DNA from: Rodentibacter genomosp. 2
GTDB lineage: Bacteria; Pseudomonadota; Gammaproteobacteria; Enterobacterales; Pasteurellaceae
Length of the DNA stretch: 64,000 bases
Reading direction: 5' to 3'
NCBI GenBank assembly: GCA_001999425.1
Contig: MLHP01000034.1
Coordinates: 1 to 64,000, forward strand
Shown: positions 44,155 through 52,621 of the stretch, piece after piece
Numbering within the stretch: the first letter of the stretch is position 1
Layout: each line of letters starts with the position of its first letter
Made by a program: the position numbers and the translations under genes
Notes under the pieces: model-generated
Database searches by the model: none
Seen by the model: the letters and a program-made list of their open reading frames with translations, nothing else
Told to the model about the DNA's origin: nothing

Positions 44155-44514
44155 TTAAAATGTTAGTAATTTCTCTGCTTGGTTCAGCTTAGCGAACAAT
44201 AAAGTGCGGTCAATTTTTTTTGCCGATACGATAAGGTTATCCTCTACGATACCAAATTTATCAAGTGTTTTTCGACAAATAAAACGCTGTTCGATATTGT
44301 ATAAATCCAATAACTTAAATGTGCGGATAAAATCTTTTTGTAATAATCGCTCCGGTTGTTGTCCATTCAGCAAATTAAGCACGCCATCATCAATAAAAAA
44401 CACACCGATGTCCTCTTCGTCGCAAAATGCAGTTGCGGCTAATAAGGCATCTAGCCCTTCTCGTGAAGAAGATATGCCATGGGGAGCAGAACGAAATAAA
44501 AAAGCAATTTTCAT
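44155..44514 (-). CDS. tusC: Sulfurtransferase complex subunit TusC
   Basis: A 119-residue DsrF-like protein starting MKIAFLFRSAPHGISSSREG, with the FFIDDGVLNLLNGQQPE segment. Its start overlaps the end of tusD (ATGA), so TusD and TusC are translationally coupled. Confidence 0.95.
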   Translation of the reverse strand: MKIAFLFRSAPHGISSSREGLDALLAATAFCDEEDIGVFFIDDGVLNLLNGQQPERLLQKDFIRTFKLLDLYNIEQRFICRKTLDKFGIVEDNLIVSAKKIDRTLLFAKLNQAEKLLTF

Positions 44515-44891
44515 AACGTGATGACCCTATCGGTATTTAACGTTGAAGCCATAAATTCCCCTAAACCGGTAATTACAAATCCTTCTGCCAGATTATGATT
44601 ATTCTTATTTTCTGCCGTCATTTCATTTACCACTCCGCGACGTTGCGAGGCTGCCACACATAAATATAAAGGAACACCATATTTGGCAGAGAACACTCGC
44701 CAATAGCGTTGTAAATTCACTTCATCAGCAGCAGGATAAACAAAGCAATTACCATTGCTCACCCCATCTTGGAAAAAGAAAATTTGTTTAATGCTATGCC
44801 CTTTTTCAATTAAAGCCTCTGCAAATTGATAAGCAAGATAAGCTCCTTGTGTACCGTAGATAGGACTTTTTACCGCAAGTACATAGTTCAT
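44511..44891 (-). CDS. tusD: Sulfurtransferase complex subunit TusD
   Basis: A 126-residue DsrE-like subunit. The sulfur-carrying cysteine is expected in the segment LYLCVAASQRRGV (about residue 78). The start shares one base with the yheO stop (TAATG), indicating a yheO-tusD-tusC-tusB operon. Confidence 0.95.
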   Translation of the reverse strand: MNYVLAVKSPIYGTQGAYLAYQFAEALIEKGHSIKQIFFFQDGVSNGNCFVYPAADEVNLQRYWRVFSAKYGVPLYLCVAASQRRGVVNEMTAENKNNHNLAEGFVITGLGEFMASTLNTDRVITL

Positions 44892-45553
44892 TATTCTTGC
44901 TCTTGTTTAATTTGACGAATGTAAAGATAAACTGTATGGCGAGAAATATCCAAACGTTCCGCCACTAAATTGATAGCATCTTTAATATCAAAAATTCCTT
45001 TTTCATATAATGAAATTACAATTTGACGATTTTTATTATTATTTGCTACCGAGCGATCTGCATTAACTTCCTCAATAGTTTTTTCAACAGTTTGCGAAAC
45101 CAAATCCTCCATAGAGTTAGCAAAATTCACAGAAGAGGTTTCTTCTGCCTCAATAGTTGGCATAAAAGATTGAATAAATTTTGAAACCGGTACATCAAGA
45201 TTAATATTAATACACAACAACCCTATTATTCTTTGGTTTTTATTACGAATTGCAATGGTCACGGATTTCATCAAAACATTGCTTTTTACTCTTGTGAAAT
45301 AAGGTTTTGAGACGCCTTCACTTTGCATATTATGCAAAGATCGCAGTGCTAAATCTGTAATGGGAGAACCCACTTGGCGATTAGTATTATGCCCGTTAGC
45401 AATACAAATAGCGGAGTGTTCTATATCGTCTAGGGAATGCAAAACAATCTCACAATGCTCACCAATAAGTGCGCTCACACCATTCACTACCGCTTTATAA
45501 GAATTTAAAATGGTATGATCTTCATCTGTGAAAATATATTCGTCATGTAACAT
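44891..45553 (-). CDS. yheO: YheO-family PAS/helix-turn-helix transcriptional regulator
   Basis: A 220-residue protein with an N-terminal YheO-like PAS domain (about 10-125, including GEHCEIVLHSLDD and GSPITDLALR) and a C-terminal helix-turn-helix (about 170-220, AINLVAERLDISRHTVYLYIRQI). The ligand and targets are unknown. It heads the tus operon, as in E. coli. Confidence 0.9.
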   Translation of the reverse strand: MLHDEYIFTDEDHTILNSYKAVVNGVSALIGEHCEIVLHSLDDIEHSAICIANGHNTNRQVGSPITDLALRSLHNMQSEGVSKPYFTRVKSNVLMKSVTIAIRNKNQRIIGLLCININLDVPVSKFIQSFMPTIEAEETSSVNFANSMEDLVSQTVEKTIEEVNADRSVANNNKNRQIVISLYEKGIFDIKDAINLVAERLDISRHTVYLYIRQIKQEQE

Positions 45554-45607
45554 GAATAAGTTCCGAATCTACGCTAAAAATAACCGCTCTTTTGCGAGGG
45601 AGGGTAA

Positions 45608-45640
45608 GAATAAAACATAACCAAAGGCTATGTTTTATTC
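45608..45640 (-). terminator. Terminator between fkpA and yheO
   Basis: A 12-bp perfect stem GAATAAAACATA / TATGTTTTATTC. It is AT-rich, so termination may be partial. Confidence 0.65.
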
Positions 45641-45651
45641 AAATTGATAAA

Positions 45652-46374
45652 TTATTTATCTTTAGGATTTACATCCAATACTTCTACTTCAAAATACAGC
45701 GTTGAATTTGGTGGGATGGAAGCGCCAGCACCTTGTTTACCATAGGCTAAATCAGGTGGAAGTACCAACTCAATTTTGCCGCCTTTTTTCACTAATTGAA
45801 GCCCTTCGGTCCAGCCCTTTACAACTTGCTCTAAACGAAACTCTGCCGGTTGACCACGTTCTACCGAACTATCGAAAACTTTACCGTCTGGTAATTTACC
45901 GGTGTAATGTACTTTCACCATATCCGTTGGTTTAATCACCTCACCTTTACCGGCCTCAACAACACGATATAATAAACCGGATTTTGTAGTTTTCACGCCC
46001 TCTTTCTTAGCAAACTCAGCACGATATTTATCGCCTTCATCTTGTGCCTTCTGTGCAATTTCTTTCATTTTCGCTTGTTCGCGTACAACGATTTTTTGTT
46101 GAAACTGCTCTAAAGTTTTCGTCAATTCACCAATCTTTTCTTCGCTAAATTTACCTTTCAATACATCTTCTACCGCTTTATTCACTTGGGCTTCATTTAA
46201 CTTAATCTCGCCTTGTTCTGCCATTAATTTGGCTTGCGTCATAGAATAGGCAGTTAAGGCATAGGATACGTCATCATTAAATTTCTCATCCGCCTTTTCA
46301 TCTGCAAAAACCGTTCCAGAAACAACCGCACTTACCATTAATGCAGTGAAGGAAAACTTTTGAATTTTTAACAT
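45652..46374 (-). CDS. fkpA: Periplasmic FKBP-type peptidyl-prolyl isomerase FkpA
   Basis: A 240-residue periplasmic foldase. A signal peptide (about 1-24, ending TVFA) is followed by a helical dimerisation domain (about 30-125) and an FKBP domain (about 130-238) with [18 protein letters not shown] and the [19 protein letters not shown] loop. The ATG at 46374 begins a good signal peptide; the frame extends 10 codons upstream without support. slyX is divergent, the usual arrangement. Confidence 0.95.
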   Translation of the reverse strand: MLKIQKFSFTALMVSAVVSGTVFADEKADEKFNDDVSYALTAYSMTQAKLMAEQGEIKLNEAQVNKAVEDVLKGKFSEEKIGELTKTLEQFQQKIVVREQAKMKEIAQKAQDEGDKYRAEFAKKEGVKTTKSGLLYRVVEAGKGEVIKPTDMVKVHYTGKLPDGKVFDSSVERGQPAEFRLEQVVKGWTEGLQLVKKGGKIELVLPPDLAYGKQGAGASIPPNSTLYFEVEVLDVNPKDK

Positions 46375-46464
46375 TTTTATTAATCCTTTATAATAGAAAA
46401 GCAACGAATAGATTAAATCGGATTTAAGCTATTCTCAACTTTTTTTTAAATTTAGAGATAAATC

Positions 46465-46686
46465 ATGCAAATTCAACAAATGTTAGAAAATCGCATTGCT
46501 GAACTTGAAATGAAAGTGGCATTTCAAGAACAGTTGTTAGAGGAATTAAACCAAGCATTAGTTCAACAACAATTTGATATGGATAAGATTCAGCTACAGT
46601 TGCGTTATGTAGCGAATAAATTGAAAGATTTCCAACCCTCAAATATCGCAAGCCAAGCAGAAGAAACACCTCCGCCTCATTATTGA
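46465..46686 (+). CDS. slyX: SlyX family protein
   Basis: A 73-residue coiled-coil protein (about residues 4-52) ending in the SlyX-type tail (here AEETPPPHY). Function is unknown. It is divergent from fkpA and convergent with the small exported protein gene. Confidence 0.92.
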   Translation: MQIQQMLENRIAELEMKVAFQEQLLEELNQALVQQQFDMDKIQLQLRYVANKLKDFQPSNIASQAEETPPPHY

Positions 46687-46690
46687 AAAA

Positions 46691-46724
46691 AATGGATAAT
46701 CAACAATATGATTATCCATTTTTA
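46691..46724. terminator. Convergent terminator after slyX
   Basis: A 12-bp perfect stem AATGGATAATCA / TGATTATCCATT with a six-base loop and T-runs on the slyX side. It can serve both converging genes. Confidence 0.9.
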
Positions 46725-46731
46725 CTTGTGA

Positions 46732-47214
46732 TTATTTTACTACGCTAAACGGTAAGTCTTTATAAACTTTCCCCATAATTTGGATTTGAAGCTTATATTT
46801 ACCAAGCGGATCAGATTCGTCAAAATACCAACATTTTACTAAACGTCTCCCGTTATCCAATGTTCCTAATCGACCACGAATAACATTCACTTTGCCGTCT
46901 TTTGAGATTGATACTTGGGAACCTTTTGCCTTAATCTCTTGTTTTCCCGGTGCTTTTAAAGTTTCTATCGTGCTAACCATTTCAGGAAACTGACCTTGGG
47001 CGACCCAACATAGTTGAAGATTGGATTGAGCACGTTGCAATACTGTCGTTTTGAGATCGGTAAAAGGTGTGGTTGAAGCATCAAACACAGAAAGATAAAT
47101 TTCCGGTGAAAGCATTTTTTTATCTTTTTGATTATCAGACGTTTTAGCCTCCACCACATTTATCGCACCAAGTAGCACCGTTACAATAGAAATTAAACTG
47201 AGTGTTTTATTCAT
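46732..47214 (-). CDS. Small exported protein of unknown function
   Basis: Not recognised. The 160-residue product starts with a Sec signal peptide (MNKTLSLISIVTVLLGAINVVEA). The mature part, about 137 residues, has two cysteines (NLQLCWVAQG and LVKCWYFDE) that may pair in the periplasm. The alternating pattern near the end (GKYKLQIQIMGKVYKDLPFSV) suggests a beta-sandwich fold. The ATG is preceded by AAAGGAAA. It lies downstream of ftsP on the same strand. Confidence 0.8.
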   Translation of the reverse strand: MNKTLSLISIVTVLLGAINVVEAKTSDNQKDKKMLSPEIYLSVFDASTTPFTDLKTTVLQRAQSNLQLCWVAQGQFPEMVSTIETLKAPGKQEIKAKGSQVSISKDGKVNVIRGRLGTLDNGRRLVKCWYFDESDPLGKYKLQIQIMGKVYKDLPFSVVK

Positions 47215-47341
47215 TTTTTTCCTTTGAATTAATAAAAATAAACTAAAAATTATTCACAAACTCGCTTACTCGTTTGTTCACCCCTATCGGGGCAGTTATC
47301 AAAGCCAACGCTCAAAAAAACGTTGTTCTTGTGACCGCACT

Positions 47342-48751
47342 TTACTGCACAACCATCATACCAATACAGCCTATATCGGCAAGCATAAGATTTGATGCGC
47401 CAAAAATAAACGGATAGTTATTAGAGGAAAACTGATCAAAGCGTACCAAAATTTGTGTTTTACCTCTCACCCACACCGTATCTTTCCAAGCTAACTCATT
47501 GTCTTTCGACACACCATCTGTGTCGCTCTCTACAATGAATTTCGCTCCTTGTAGGGTAAACCCAACCGGTAAAGAACTGGTCAAAATCCATCGTTCAATC
47601 GAACCTTGTTTTGCCACCACATCCACACGGCGCGGATCAAAACGTTTTTGGTTAATTAAACCGCTCGTTACATCCAAAACAAATGTTCTCTCTCGTTCAA
47701 CCTTCGCATTTAACACAGATACGGCATCCGTCTCAAAGCGCACATCCATTTTCTGTGCGAAAGCTGAAAAGTCACCTTGAGGGCGTAGTTCTAACACAGT
47801 ATTCTCTACTAATTCGCCATCAGAGGAAAAAACCTGTTTCACCTTATCAAAAATACCCCGTTTATGCCCTGAAATAAGCGAAACATTTCCTCCCTCACTT
47901 AAATTAATTAAGATTTCTGTCCGCTCACCCGGTGCCAAAATAAAAGATTTCACCACGTTACCTTGCGGAAGAAAGCCCAAATCTTTTGCAATCACTGTGA
48001 TATCTTGATCATTATCTAAACGCAGATCATAAGCACGGGCTAAAGAGGCATTGAGCAAACGCAACCTCACCCAACCACGCGGCACGTCTAAGTAAGGGGC
48101 TTCCACACCATTGACTAATAAGCGGTTCCCCACAAAGTGCGGTTGATTTTGTCTGAATAGTTGTAACCCTTCACTATTAAATTCCATATCCTGTAAAATC
48201 AATGGAATATCATCTACCCCATATTTACGAGGAAGGGCTGATTTAACACTTTGCTCATCTTCAATCAACCACATTCCCACCAAGCCACGATAGGTTTGAT
48301 AGGCAGAGTTAGCCAGTGTCGCAGAACGATACCAACAAGTCGCTGCCGGTTGCTCAATCGGCACAATCGGCGCCCAAGATTCACCTTTTTTAAGTACACG
48401 AGCCGCCCCGCCAAACAACTCACCAGAAGCCTGTACACCTTGGATAGAAAGAGAAATATGTTGCGGTAAATTATTGTGATAATTAAGTTTTGCAAAACTG
48501 CCCGACTTAATTTTGATTGTCGGCCCTAAATAATTGCCATTAAAGCCCCATACGCTAACTTGATGTTTGCCATCTAACTTATATCCCGTTTCTTCCATCG
48601 TCAAAATAATCGGGCGACCGCGGCGAACATCAATCAACGGCGGCACCGTCAATTTTGCACGGCTTGCTGCCATTAAAGGAGCAGGTACGCAAGCAAGTGC
48701 GGTTGAAATTGCCGTTGTTTTTAATAATTGACGGCGTGAAAGTTTAGGCAT
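47342..48751 (-). CDS. ftsP: Cell division protein FtsP (SufI), cupredoxin fold
   Basis: A 469-residue exported protein of the multicopper-oxidase superfamily. The N-terminus has a twin-arginine signal ([18 protein letters not shown]), so it is exported folded. The copper ligands of true oxidases (HxH and HCH motifs) are missing: the positions read NLPQHISLS and CWYRSATL here. It is therefore the structural FtsP type that stabilises the divisome under stress. The ATG at 48751 has AAGGAAAG and overlaps the end of plsC by eight bases. The plsC-ftsP pair is conserved from E. coli. Confidence 0.93.
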   Translation of the reverse strand: MPKLSRRQLLKTTAISTALACVPAPLMAASRAKLTVPPLIDVRRGRPIILTMEETGYKLDGKHQVSVWGFNGNYLGPTIKIKSGSFAKLNYHNNLPQHISLSIQGVQASGELFGGAARVLKKGESWAPIVPIEQPAATCWYRSATLANSAYQTYRGLVGMWLIEDEQSVKSALPRKYGVDDIPLILQDMEFNSEGLQLFRQNQPHFVGNRLLVNGVEAPYLDVPRGWVRLRLLNASLARAYDLRLDNDQDITVIAKDLGFLPQGNVVKSFILAPGERTEILINLSEGGNVSLISGHKRGIFDKVKQVFSSDGELVENTVLELRPQGDFSAFAQKMDVRFETDAVSVLNAKVERERTFVLDVTSGLINQKRFDPRRVDVVAKQGSIERWILTSSLPVGFTLQGAKFIVESDTDGVSKDNELAWKDTVWVRGKTQILVRFDQFSSNNYPFIFGASNLMLADIGCIGMMVVQ

Positions 48752-49484
48752 TCGTACTTTCCTTTTGGCATTGTGCGATTTCATCATCTAATTCGGCAAT
48801 GCGTTTTTCCATCACACCATGACAATATGCCGCTAAATCCCGAACCGTTTCTTTGCTATAATTGCGAGTATCAATCGGTTCCATCATTTCACAAATCACT
48901 TTGCCGTTATCCCAACGATTTAAATCGATCTTATTATGTGTCGTGGAACAAACCACCGGAATAATCGGCACGCCCGCCGCCACTGCCGCATAAAAAGCCC
49001 CAGTTTTAAACGGTAATAAACCGCGCCCGCGACTACGTGTACCTTCCGGAAACATCCAAATAGAAAGATTATCTTGATTAATGCGTTCCGCAAGTTGGGT
49101 CATTGTACTATGAGCTTTAGAACGATTTTCTCTATCGAGAAAAATATTCCCCGTCACCCAATACAAAATGCCAAAGAACGGCACCCAAATCAGGCTTTTT
49201 TTCCCTACACTCACAGTGCGAGGCAACACCATATAAGAAATTGTCACCATATCGTAGTTATTTTGGTGATTACCAATATAAATCGCCTGTCCAAGATTTT
49301 CTTTATTTTTCGGAAAACGGTGTTCCACCTGTAAACCGAAAAGCGGATACAAACGCCCGAACCAACGCGCCATCACGCCCACATTACTTGGATTTTTAAA
49401 GCGAATAAATGAATAAATCGTGCCAAGCACACAAATTAAAATACAACAAACTACCACAATGAGGATTCGAGCCAGTTTTAACAT
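48744..49484 (-). CDS. plsC: 1-acyl-sn-glycerol-3-phosphate acyltransferase
   Basis: Makes phosphatidic acid from lysophosphatidic acid at the inner membrane. The 246-residue protein has an N-terminal membrane segment (about 4-26), the catalytic HxxxxD as NHQNNYD (His73, Asp78), the substrate motif FPEGTRSRG (145-153) and the later VPIIPV motif. The ATG at 49484 starts the conserved MLKLARI; the frame stays open upstream without support. ftsP follows with overlap. Confidence 0.96.
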   Translation of the reverse strand: MLKLARILIVVVCCILICVLGTIYSFIRFKNPSNVGVMARWFGRLYPLFGLQVEHRFPKNKENLGQAIYIGNHQNNYDMVTISYMVLPRTVSVGKKSLIWVPFFGILYWVTGNIFLDRENRSKAHSTMTQLAERINQDNLSIWMFPEGTRSRGRGLLPFKTGAFYAAVAAGVPIIPVVCSTTHNKIDLNRWDNGKVICEMMEPIDTRNYSKETVRDLAAYCHGVMEKRIAELDDEIAQCQKESTNA

Positions 49485-49570
49485 ATCAATACCTATGAGA
49501 AAATTTCGCAAAAGTATAGCAAATTAGAAGGAATTTTGTGCTAATCTAGACAAAAATTTACGGAAATTTT

Positions 49571-50284
49571 ATGAAAAAGACTTATTTCATTTCAGATCTT
49601 CACCTGAGCGAAACCCAACCAAAATTGACCGCACTTTTCTTAGACTTTATGCACAACCTTGCCCTAACTGCAGAGGCTGTTTATATTCTTGGTGACTTAT
49701 TTGATTTTTGGATTGGTGATGACGAACAATCGCCATTAATTACTCAAGTTAAAAGTGCAATTAAACATCTCACAGGACAAGGTATCGCCTGCTATTTTAT
49801 CCACGGTAACCGTGATTTTCTTATTGGAAAACGCTTTGCTAAAGAAACAGGAATGACTTTACTGCCCGATTATCAAATGATTAATCTTTACGGTATGCCT
49901 ACCCTACTCTGCCACGGCGATACCCTTTGTATTGATGATGTCAACTATCAACAATTCCGCCTCAAGGTTCATCAAAAATGGCGACAATGGCTTTTCCTGC
50001 ATTTACCCTTAAAAGTGCGGTTAAAAATTGCGGAGAAAATTCGGGCAAAAAGCCGAAAAGATAAAGCACACAAAGCCGATGAAATTATGGATATCAATCT
50101 TCCCTTCACCTTAGCCAAAATGCAGCAATGCAATGCACCTCTCTTAATTCACGGGCATACTCACCGTGAAGCGATTCATCACTATGATGAGGGCAAAAAA
50201 CGCATTGTATTAGGGGATTGGCGAACCAATTATGCCTCAATTCTCGTGGCGGAAGAAAATGGGGAAATTGACTTCCTAAAATAG
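49571..50284 (+). CDS. lpxH: UDP-2,3-diacylglucosamine pyrophosphatase
   Basis: Cleaves UDP-2,3-diacylglucosamine to lipid X in lipid A synthesis. The 237-residue calcineurin-like phosphoesterase has all metal motifs: DLHLSE (Asp9, His11), [23 protein letters not shown] and HGHTHREA. Single-gene unit, divergent from plsC. A USS near the start encodes LTALFLD. Confidence 0.97.
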   Translation: MKKTYFISDLHLSETQPKLTALFLDFMHNLALTAEAVYILGDLFDFWIGDDEQSPLITQVKSAIKHLTGQGIACYFIHGNRDFLIGKRFAKETGMTLLPDYQMINLYGMPTLLCHGDTLCIDDVNYQQFRLKVHQKWRQWLFLHLPLKVRLKIAEKIRAKSRKDKAHKADEIMDINLPFTLAKMQQCNAPLLIHGHTHREAIHHYDEGKKRIVLGDWRTNYASILVAEENGEIDFLK

Positions 50285-50425
50285 CCTAATTCCGTGTGAA
50301 AATATTCAAATCATCTTTTCACACTTATAACTTTTTCATCTATCAAATAGCCTTTATTTCTTTCCAAAACCAAAACTCCTCACGTACTATCAAGCGGCAA
50401 GTGATTTTTACAACAGGAGTTTTTT

Positions 50426-50977
50426 ATGTCTCAATCTCAATTTACTATCCACAATATTGAAACCGCACCGGAAGCCGCAAAAGAAGCCTTAACTGCGGTC
50501 AAAAATACCAATGGATTTATTCCAAATTTAATCGGCGTATTGGCTAATGCCCCCACCGCCTTAGAAACCTATCGCACCGTGGGCGGCATTAACGGTAGAA
50601 ATAGCCTTACCGCAACAGAATGCGAGGTCGTACAAATTACCGCTGCTGTGGTAAACGGCTGTAGATTCTGTGTGGCTGGCCACACGAAAATTGCCTTAAA
50701 AGTATTAAAGTTAGAGGAAGAGCTTGTGAACCAAATCCGTGCCACTGCACGCATTGAAAGCGATGATAAACTTGATACCCTCGCCCGTTTTACCCTTGCG
50801 GTCATCTTGCAAAAAGCAAAACTCACACCGGCACAACTCCAAGCCTTTTTTGACGCAGGCTATACACAAGAAAATGCGATTGATGTCATCCTTGGCGTGA
50901 GCCTCGCCACATTATGTAACTATGTCAATAATATTGCAGAAACCCCAATCAACCCTGAATTACAGCCCTTCGCATAA
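50426..50977 (+). CDS. AhpD-like carboxymuconolactone decarboxylase family protein
   Basis: A 183-residue all-helical protein. The redox/proton-relay motif NGCRFCVAGH gives Cys79, Cys82 and His86, as in AhpD-type alkylhydroperoxidases, which suggests a peroxide or thiol-redox role rather than decarboxylation. A strong ACAGGAG precedes the ATG. It lies 107 bases before a formate/nitrite channel gene on the same strand. The substrate is unknown. Confidence 0.88.
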   Translation: MSQSQFTIHNIETAPEAAKEALTAVKNTNGFIPNLIGVLANAPTALETYRTVGGINGRNSLTATECEVVQITAAVVNGCRFCVAGHTKIALKVLKLEEELVNQIRATARIESDDKLDTLARFTLAVILQKAKLTPAQLQAFFDAGYTQENAIDVILGVSLATLCNYVNNIAETPINPELQPFA

Positions 50978-51084
50978 TTCCTTCTCTCCTTATGGCAAAG
51001 TATTATCTTTGCCATTTTTCTAGGGTATGTGGATATTTTGTCACCTTTAATCATCAATAAGTTATTAATAAAAAAGGAAATATA

Positions 51085-51879
51085 ATGAACAGCCGTGATC
51101 TTTACCCTCATGAAATTTTACAAGATGTTATTGACAAAAGTTATGCCAAATCACAAGGCCATCTTAAAACCCTCGCCATTCTCAGTTTTTTAGGTGGAGG
51201 TTATGTCAGCTTCGGTTATATGGCTTATTTGAAAGTGGTGAGCGGAATACCCTCCGAGTGGAGCGGGCTTGCCACCTTATTAGGTGCGGCTGTGTTTCCT
51301 ATTTGTTTAATCTGTATCCTCATCGGCGGAGGAGAACTCGCCACCGGAAACATGATGATGATGGCATTAGGGCGGCTCAGTAAACGTGTCAGTTTCAAAA
51401 AATTAGTCCAAAACTGGGGGATTGTCAGCCTTGGTAACCTTGCCGGCGCACTGTTTATGGCATTTTTCTTAGGACATTATGTGGGATTGGCAGAAGGTAT
51501 TGCCTCCGCTAAAACTATCGCTATTGCAGAAGCGAAAGTACAAATGGATTTTTCTCGCGCCTTCATTTCTGCCATTGCCTGTAACTGGATGGTTTGTATG
51601 GGAATTTGGTTTTATTTTGGGGCAAAACAAACTTCAGGACGAATCCTTGCCATGTGGTTTCCTGTGATGATTTTCGTGCTTATCGGTTTACAACATTTTG
51701 TCGCCAATATGTTTATCATTCCTTCCGGAATTTTTGCCGGTGCGAATATCACTTGGGGAGAATTTTTCTTAAATATGATTCCGGTTTTTCTTGGTAACGT
51801 TACAGGTGGCGTGGCATTTGTGGGCGCTTCTTATTTGTATGCTTATCGTCATTTATTGAAAGAAGACTATCAGATCTAA
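51085..51879 (+). CDS. Formate/nitrite transporter family channel
   Basis: A 264-residue inner-membrane FNT-family protein with six membrane helices. Family marks are GGGELATGNMMMMALG after helix 2, the signature CNWMVCMGIWFYF, and the central-pore histidine in GLQHFVANMF. It is not clearly FocA or NirC; it could carry formate, nitrite, hydrosulfide or another small anion. AAGGAAAT precedes the ATG. A USS-pair terminator follows. Confidence 0.9.
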   Translation: MNSRDLYPHEILQDVIDKSYAKSQGHLKTLAILSFLGGGYVSFGYMAYLKVVSGIPSEWSGLATLLGAAVFPICLICILIGGGELATGNMMMMALGRLSKRVSFKKLVQNWGIVSLGNLAGALFMAFFLGHYVGLAEGIASAKTIAIAEAKVQMDFSRAFISAIACNWMVCMGIWFYFGAKQTSGRILAMWFPVMIFVLIGLQHFVANMFIIPSGIFAGANITWGEFFLNMIPVFLGNVTGGVAFVGASYLYAYRHLLKEDYQI

Positions 51880-51886
51880 ATTTCAT

Positions 51887-51917
51887 AAAGTGCGGTTAAA
51901 ATCAACCGCACTTTTGT
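51887..51917. terminator. USS-pair convergent terminator
   Basis: AAAGTGCGGTT (51887-51897) and AACCGCACTTT (51904-51914) form an 11-bp stem between the FNT gene and the converging DUF924 gene. Confidence 0.92.
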
Positions 51918-51925
51918 TCCATCTA

Positions 51926-52465
51926 TTAAAAACTCGATCCCGGTTGGGTTAAAAATTCGATTTCTTCTGCGCTACTTTCCCGCCCTAATACGGCATTACG
52001 ATGAGGATAGCGTCCAAAACGATCAATAATCACCTTATGTTTTAATTCAAAATCCACACTTTCCTCGGGGCCAAATTGTTCAAATAAAGGCACGGCTTGT
52101 TCATGAATCACTTTGCTTTCACTATGCATTAACGGCATTAGCATAAAATGACGTTCACGCACAGTCATAGTTTTAAATTCAGGTTGTTTCACCGCCTCTT
52201 GTGCCAACGCAATTGCCATATTGTCCTGTGCAAATGCCAAAGGGCTATCACGATGTAAATTGCGTGAAAACTGGTCTAATACAATAATCTCAGCCAATCG
52301 ACCATATACCGTTTCACGCCAATGGCTTAATTCCGATTGCGCCGCTTGCTGCCATAAATCATAAAACCGCTCACGGATTTGGCGATCAAATTCCTCACTT
52401 TTAGCAAACCAAAACGGTTTTGTTTCCTCATTAAACCAAAAATCAAGTACGTGTTGATAAGACAT
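51926..52465 (-). CDS. DUF924 family protein
   Basis: A 179-residue cytoplasmic helical protein of the DUF924 (TPR-like) family. Recognised by LDFWFNEETKPFWFAKSEEF at the N-terminus, EIIVLDQFSRNLHRDSPLAF, and the RHFMLMPLMHSES segment. Function is unknown. It is divergent from purL and convergent with the FNT gene. Confidence 0.88.
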   Translation of the reverse strand: MSYQHVLDFWFNEETKPFWFAKSEEFDRQIRERFYDLWQQAAQSELSHWRETVYGRLAEIIVLDQFSRNLHRDSPLAFAQDNMAIALAQEAVKQPEFKTMTVRERHFMLMPLMHSESKVIHEQAVPLFEQFGPEESVDFELKHKVIIDRFGRYPHRNAVLGRESSAEEIEFLTQPGSSF

Positions 52466-52539
52466 TTGGGCCTCCTATAAATAAAAAACACACGCTATTT
52501 TACAGGAAAATCCTTTTAGAGAGAATGCCGCAAAACAAC

Positions 52540-52578
52540 ACGCAAACGTTTTCGTTTTCCTGCCTTTTCCTTTATAAT
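52540..52578 (+). promoter_or_regulatory. purL promoter with PurR operator
   Basis: ACGCAAACGTTTTCGT (52540-52555) is an exact match to the PurR consensus. It overlaps the -35 region of a promoter with a consensus TATAAT -10 at 52573-52578. Hypoxanthine- or guanine-bound PurR would block it. Confidence 0.93.
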
Positions 52579-52621
52579 AGCGCGCAATTTTCATTTCTAT
52601 TCAGACTCAAAGGGAATCCTT

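Noticed and set aside
47342..48751. FtsP as a multicopper oxidase
   Set aside because: The copper-ligand histidine motifs are replaced, as in known FtsP proteins.
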